Origin: Saccharum officinarum
Taxonomy: Eukaryota > Streptophyta > Magnoliopsida > Poales > Poaceae
Assembly: GCA_020631735.1 (NCBI GenBank)
Contig: CM036159.1
Coordinates: forward strand, 100,203,670 to 100,267,669
DNA length: 64,000 nucleotides
Direction: 5' to 3'
How positions within the stretch are numbered: position 1 is the first letter of the stretch; every line of letters begins with the position of its first letter. Shown one piece after another: positions 58,761-64,000 of the stretch. The notes beneath the pieces were generated by a model that saw nothing but the letters and a program-made list of their open reading frames with translations, ran no database searches and was not told where the DNA came from. The position numbers were made by a program, and so were the translations under genes.

Positions 58761-60207
58761 ACGGCTTCCTGACCCTTGGATCATCGCCACGTGGAGCGAC
58801 GGTTCGCCCCTCATGGAGCTAAATTAGTCAAATCTCTTTCCAAAATTGCTAAATGAAACCATCGGTTCTTAATGTCCCTAAAACATTTCACAAAATCAAA
58901 AACAGTTTGATCATGTCATTGTTGAACCGATGTTAGTGTGACAATTTTGTTCCGTGAACTCCATTATAAAATTTCTCATGAAATTTTTCTTCTAGTTGAG
59001 CTCAGGAGCTAATGGAACAAGTAGGTACAGATGTAAACCAAGAAAAAGCTATACTAGTAAGAGACAAAGGAAAATGTCAAACATTCATAAAATCCAAGGT
59101 ACTAGCTTCACCCATTTGAGCAAGAAACATACTAAATTTGTTAAACATTCATAAAATCCAAACGATAAAGATAGTAAATCTATCACTAATTTGAGCAAGA
59201 AACATACTAAATGGATGAAGCTAGTACCTTGGTTGCTAGTAGATTGATTCTTCTTCGCCCACGCTGAATCAGGTCACACACTAGCAAGGGCTAGTATGCC
59301 CAAAGCCGCACACGACCTAGATTGCAGCAAGAACGTAGTAAATCAGCGAGACTGACCAACAAGCTGGTCAAGCTGAATCAAAGCCCGTTCTTCGCCTGGT
59401 AGAATCTCGGGAAGATGACCCGTCGGGGAGGGCACACGTGGTTATCTTAGAGTTGGCAAGGCCACCTATAACACTGCCAAATCTCGTCGAGAGATGTGAC
59501 GAACAACAAGGATAGATGTATTTTTTGATGATTAGAAGTTGGATTCCTCAATTGGTCGTAGTCCTCTTGTTTATATAGAAGTGATGGACTTATCCCAATA
59601 GAAAAACAACTCTAGGACGCGTCCTACAAGTTTTCTATGCGAAAATGCATTCCAAAATCAACTTAGAATCTAATCCATCTTGAGAAGGAGAAAAACCGAT
59701 CTGGCTGGTTTTATCAAGACCAGGCCATCTTGTCGGGCCATCTACAGGTTAAACGGTAGGGATGCGGCTAGGCCGGTTTTGACAGGACAGGCCCAAAACC
59801 TTCCTGTTGATCCTCCAGCCTCCGAACATGACGTTCCAATATAAGTATTTTCTTGATCTTCTTGACACCATAAACGACGTGATGATGTCTATTATATTCA
59901 TTGGCTACTTTTAGCTGTCAACAATCAGTTTTCAGGCTTTTCAATTTCTATTTTTACAAGTTCTAGCGCATATTTTGGTGCCTGCACGACTGCACCCATG
60001 ATTTAATCTGTTTTTGTGTCAGCTTTGCATTGCGTAATTTTCTCTATTTTCTAGTCCATCTTGAGGTCAAGAGTACCATCCTTGTATAAGCAAAGTACAG
60101 AGGTACAGCGTCCTAGTACTACTAGTTTGGGCTTACCGGGATTGCCGATGTTTTGCTGTAGTGATTTTGAAGATTGACGCGTTCATCCATGTCGCATAGC
60201 TGTGTTG
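58761..60207. other. Intergenic between NPF genes
   Basis: No gene. 59075-59235 contains an inverted repeat (GGTACTAGCTTCACCCATTT / AAATGGATGAAGCTAGTACC) with an internal direct repeat (AAACATTCATAAAATCCAA twice). The right end is the 3' flank of NPF gene B. Confidence 0.45.
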
Positions 60208-62453
60208 TTAGTTGTTACCGCTGCCTCTATATCTAACAGAGAAGTGCAAGAAGTGCAACAGGTTGACCACACCTAGAGCAGCCATCATCCAGAAGAAGTA
60301 ATCCAGATGGCCCTGGTTGAGGTCGTCCGGGATCCACCCGGGCTTCCCGCCACGCGCTGTGGTGGCCGCGACGGCACTGAGCACGGCGGAGTTGAGGTAG
60401 CTCCCGGCCGCCACGGCGAGCTGCGCGATCGCGTTGCCTAGGCTCTTCATGCCGTCCGGCGACTGGTCGTAGAAGAACTCGAGGATGCCGATGGCCGCGA
60501 ACACCTCCGCCGCGCCGAGCACCGCGAACGACGGCGCCTGCCACATGATGTTCATTATTGGCTTGCCGGCCCGCGCGAGTGCCAGCCTCCGCGCCTCGAC
60601 CAGCGCCGCGTACACCATGGCCACCACGGACAGCGCGAGGTCGATGCTCAGGCGCCGCAGCTGCGACAGGCCCCGGTCCTTGCCCGTGACGCGCCGGGCC
60701 AGCGGCACCAGCACGGCGTCGTAGAGCGGGATGCAGACCATGACGGCGACGACGTCGAAGGTCGCCAGGGACGCCGGTGGCACGGTGAAGCTGCCCACGC
60801 GGGTGTCCATGGCCGCGCCCTGCTCGATGAGGGTCGAGGACATCTGCGCGGTCACCGCGAAAAAGAGCACCATGGACGCCCACACGGGGAACATCCGGAG
60901 CAGCATCTTCAGCTCCTCCACCTGCGACACCGTGCAGAGCCTCCATGGGTGGTTGATCGGGACTGCTGCTGCTGCACCTTTCTCACCAGTCGATGTTGGT
61001 ACAATGGCAGCCTTGTCGAAGAATCTGGACGGCCAGGAAGTAAATGTTGTCAGACGTAAGATCATTTCCAATGCAATTTCTTAACCGGCGGAGTACCTAC
61101 CTAAATTGACTTGTATGCTTAATCTTGAAATTATCTTCAGCTGATGAAGAAGGCACCTCATACTCATACAGTGCTGAGGTGTCATCGGGCAACCTCAGAT
61201 TGCAATTCCTTACTGCTGCAACCACCACCTGGGCGACTCTTGTCAGAGGACTCCCTCTGAGCTCCTTATACCTGTACACCCTCCTGCCGGCTGCAAAGGC
61301 GGCGAGGCCACACAGCATGAACACGGTGGGGATGACGAAGCCGACTCCCCACCCGACGTTGTCCTGCACCCAGACGAGCAGGGTCCCGGACAGCAGGGAG
61401 CCGATGTTGATGGCGAAGTAGTACCAGTTGAAGAAAGATCTCTTGGTGACCCGCTCCACGGGGTCGGCGCCGTCGAACTGGTCTGCGCCCAGGGCAGAGG
61501 TGCATGGCTTGATGCCGCCTTCGCCGAGGGCCACGAGGTAGAGCCCCAGGTACACCGCGGCACGGCGAGTGCCAATGCCAATGTCGTGCGGTGACTGTGA
61601 CTCCATCAGCATGGGAAGCGATGCTGACACCGTCAGCGTGAGCATCCCCTGACACAAAGAGATGACGAGAAGAAGAGATCGAGACGATCCATTTCAGAAT
61701 GACAACTTGCAGGTATCAACATCTGCATATCAGCATATGATACTGAAGAAGAGATGGTAATTTGCAACTTACAATGGTGTAAATCAAGAGGAAGATTACA
61801 AGAGTACGATATCTTCCCCAGTATGTGTCTGCCAGGAACGCTCCGATAACCGGTGTGAGGAAGCAGCTGCCGATCCAGGTAGAGACATTCGTCGCGGCAT
61901 CCACATTGCTCTCGTGCAGCTCACCCGTGAGATACGTCACCAGGTTCTTTGCCACTCCGAAGAAGGCCAAGCACTCGACGAATTCCGTACCTGGCAGCCA
62001 CATTTTGAACTCCGTGAGATTTCTGTGGTGCAGTTTGAACAATTAACTTACCTCTGCGGCCGAACCTATACCGACCTAAGATCAAGTAGCATGCCCTCCA
62101 GTTTCCCGTGGCCCTTTTCAGAGCAGGCTGATTGTTGATGTCAACCGTTCCGTCGCTGGTATATGGCGACAATTCATCCTGAACCATTTGTGAAAGTACA
62201 AGTACCCGAAGTTGAGATAGATCGATTGAAGAACTGCGACAGAACACGACTCTGTTTTTTGGACAGATTGACAAAAATAACCCACTTCTGCTTTCGTTGT
62301 GATGGGTTTATGAACCAGTAGAAATATTCTTTCTTCCACATTACTCGTACGTACTCAACAGGACGTAGCATGGGGAGTAAACCGCAAGAGCATAGGTACC
62401 TGTGTGGGCAGGAGATGAATGAGTGTCCTTTCCTCATCCGCTGCTGCTTCCAT
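60208..62453 (-). CDS. NPF (NRT1/PTR) transporter B, five exons
   Basis: Tandem paralogue of gene A. Exons 62453-62400, 62178-62076, 61990-61773, 61648-61101 and 61024-60208; exons 2 and 3 are exactly the same length as in gene A (103 and 218 bp). 579 aa. Motifs: SDGTVDINNQPALKRATGNW, GTEFVECLAFFGVAKNLVTY, GAFLADTYWGRYRTL, ALGADQFDGADPVERV, FFNWYYFAINIGSLLSG, IPLYDAVLVPLARRVTGKD and EFFYDQSPDGMKSLGNAI. As in gene A, the ExxE[K/R] site reads EFVEC. Exon 2 can use a weak donor (TTAG|GTCGGT), giving the family-typical ILGTEF join, or a strong one 24 nt later (AGAG|GTAAGT), adding eight codons. Start MEAAADEERTLIH is the first Met of the open frame in the exon. Proton-coupled transport; substrate unknown. 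No lesion seen. Confidence 0.9.
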
Positions 62454-63839
62454 GGCGCCCTATGAGCTTCAGCAGTGCTTCCCTTCCCAAGGCGATGGAC
62501 CCGATGATTGCGCTCCTCCTACTTCTCAGAAGAAGCACTTGCTATACAAGTGGAGTAGCCCCTCCGCTTTCGGCTGGACAAGGACATGATAACAACAGAC
62601 AAGAGCACTAGTAAACATGTTATTGCACAGTATCCCTTCCGGAAAGAAAACCATCTACAACCATACTCTACTCTCTATTACTTCTCCGTCAATTGTTCAT
62701 TCGAAACTCAAAACGGACGTGCTCTCCATTATAATTTTCTACTTAGCATTCATATAAGACCCCTTGAAAGCAATCATAAACTGCAATTAACACGAGAATG
62801 CCGTGAACAAGGAAAGGCTGCAGCTTTCTTGGAAGCAACGCCTCCCTGGCGCTGCTACGACAATCGCTCAAGTTATTACGCTGCGAGAGAGGTGGAGGAC
62901 TGGAGGAGTGAGCGAGATCTGATGATGGGCGAGGTGGGTGTAGAGCAGAGGACCATGGCCATGTTCTGCTATCCTGCAGGAAGGAAGCAAGGAGACTGGA
63001 GACTGGTGAGTGAAGCAGGAGGAACTGCTGCAGAGCAGACAGCGGAGTGGACGATGGAGGATGCTCCAGGAACTGATGAAGCTGTCTTGGACTGTTGCTC
63101 GGGCGGGTGGAATCACGGCACATGGCCTGCATGTATCCAAAACGATAGGTTTACCTTTTGTAAGCCCTTGTGTTCCATTATGTCCTCATTATTTTAGTAA
63201 TTATCACAACTCAATTATCAGCCACATTTTATAAGCAAATCTTTATACTCAAAACCGTTTCTAATTTATTGTTACAGGACATTTCCCTTTCAGTCGATAT
63301 GTAGATAAAAGTAAAAGAACATGTGGACACAAGATAGGGATACTATTCTTCATTTCTCTAAATTATATCAATGATCTTGCAACATAGAGCTCGCATGATA
63401 TATAGTGTTACCAAGGTCTAAGAGCTTGGTAAGAGTTCACTTACAAATGGACTAAGATTAGGATTCATCTCCCTTTGCTTCTAGGTTAGAGTGACGGTGA
63501 TATCACTCCTTCGGATACAAGCCATGGAGATTTCAAGAGGCCTAGTCCGACTTAAGTTGGAGTCTGTCTCAGATTTCATGAGAAGTCTCGGATAAAATCG
63601 ACGCCAAGGACGCATATGGATTTCGTTTTCGATGATCCACATATGCATGGAAAGAATTTCATAAGCTAACTAATGGATTTTGTTTGACGTCAAAATTCAT
63701 TTGGAGTCAACAACAATCGTCGAAACAAGTCATCATCTCGAATCTTCGAGGGTGCTGTGACACTGTCTTTTGATCCATGGGTTGTGTATCGTCTTAGAGC
63801 CCATTAGGAGCGCGTTTAGGGGTTTGTACGCCTAAGAAC
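62454..63839. other. Upstream region of NPF gene B
   Basis: It probably holds the promoter and non-coding 5' exon(s). 62940-63060 (CTGCAGGAAGGAAGC, GTGAGTGAAGCAG) recalls the non-coding segment upstream of gene A. A 203-codon frame on the plus strand (62586-63197) has no domain and is not supported. Confidence 0.4.
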
Positions 63840-64000
63840 ATCTCCAGCAACTCATCAACAATTCATCCCCAATATAATGGTGTTTGTGTCCACCAATAGT
63901 ACTTTCTCAAAATACTAGGGAAGATACTCTAGCAGTTCACCAATAATCTTCCCCAATACAAGGAACCCATATGTCATAATGGAGGATGTGGGAGGAAAAA
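63840..64000. mobile_element. Left end of a possible Harbinger-type element, cut by window end
   Basis: ACATCTCCAGCAACTCATCA resembles the GAGCAACTCCAACAG-type termini and is followed by CCCCAATA-rich sequence. The other end is outside the window, so this stays tentative. Confidence 0.3.

Noticed and set aside
62586..63197. 203-codon plus-strand frame
   Set aside because: Lies over the presumed 5' non-coding region of NPF gene B, low-complexity composition, no domain.
1..64000. CRISPR array, rRNA, tRNA gene or prokaryotic operon
   Set aside because: None seen. The only tandem array is the MITE-derived one, and the only tRNA-like sequence is the SINE head.

Overview
The window is nuclear DNA from a grass, most likely of the sorghum/maize/sugarcane tribe (Andropogoneae). 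Reasons: spliced plant genes with GC-rich first exons, a long-LTR Ty3/gypsy element, a Ty1/copia element, grass-type Stowaway/mariner, Tourist/Harbinger and Mutator elements, MITEs of the GGCCTTGTTTAGTT type, and an Au-type SINE. The tribe is an inference; species cannot be fixed from the sequence alone. Two 100-N gaps (4563-4662, 47507-47606) show it is a scaffolded assembly.

Host genes. (1) 2027-4126 (-): intronless L-type lectin receptor kinase. (2) 16604-19602 (-): four-exon POLTERGEIST-like PP2C phosphatase with a one-base frameshift in exon 1. (3) 39450-40544 and 43563-44715 (+): two tandem mTERF-family copies, both broken. (4) 51034-51270 (-): the first two exons of what looks like a DUF662/RAB6-interacting-golgin-like gene, with no continuation found. 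(5) 53004-55152 and 60208-62453 (-): two tandem five-exon NPF (NRT1/PTR) transporter genes with nearly identical exon sizes, both apparently complete (559 and 579 aa).

Mobile DNA fills most of the rest. 4663-10785 is a decayed Ty3/gypsy element (LTR, upstream ORF, gag) joined abruptly to a Ty1/copia gag and 5' LTR on the other strand (10786-13859). 13918-14998 and 35400-36680 are two members of a Mutator-like repeat. 21841-23754 holds MITEs and a 12-copy, 90-bp tandem array made from a MITE-MITE junction. 24452-28708 is an end-to-end mariner-like element with a spliced transposase gene. 29249-32313 is an end-to-end PIF/Harbinger element with an intact ORF1 and a truncated transposase. 42165-43423 is a Pack-MULE carrying a cytochrome P450 piece, inserted between the two mTERF copies. 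46732-47506 is a second copia fragment, 48600-49225 a MULE transposase relic, and 57640-58760 a second LTR of the first copia family.

Most distinctive signals: the mariner transposase N-terminus carries five DLNxxP (EAR-type repressor) motifs, three in a perfect-looking tandem repeat; all five premature stops in the gypsy ORFs are TAG where CAG would be expected, a signature of CHG methylation decay; the 90-bp array is a satellite nucleated at two neighbouring MITEs; and a 46-bp LINE tail sits between its own 11-bp target-site duplications.
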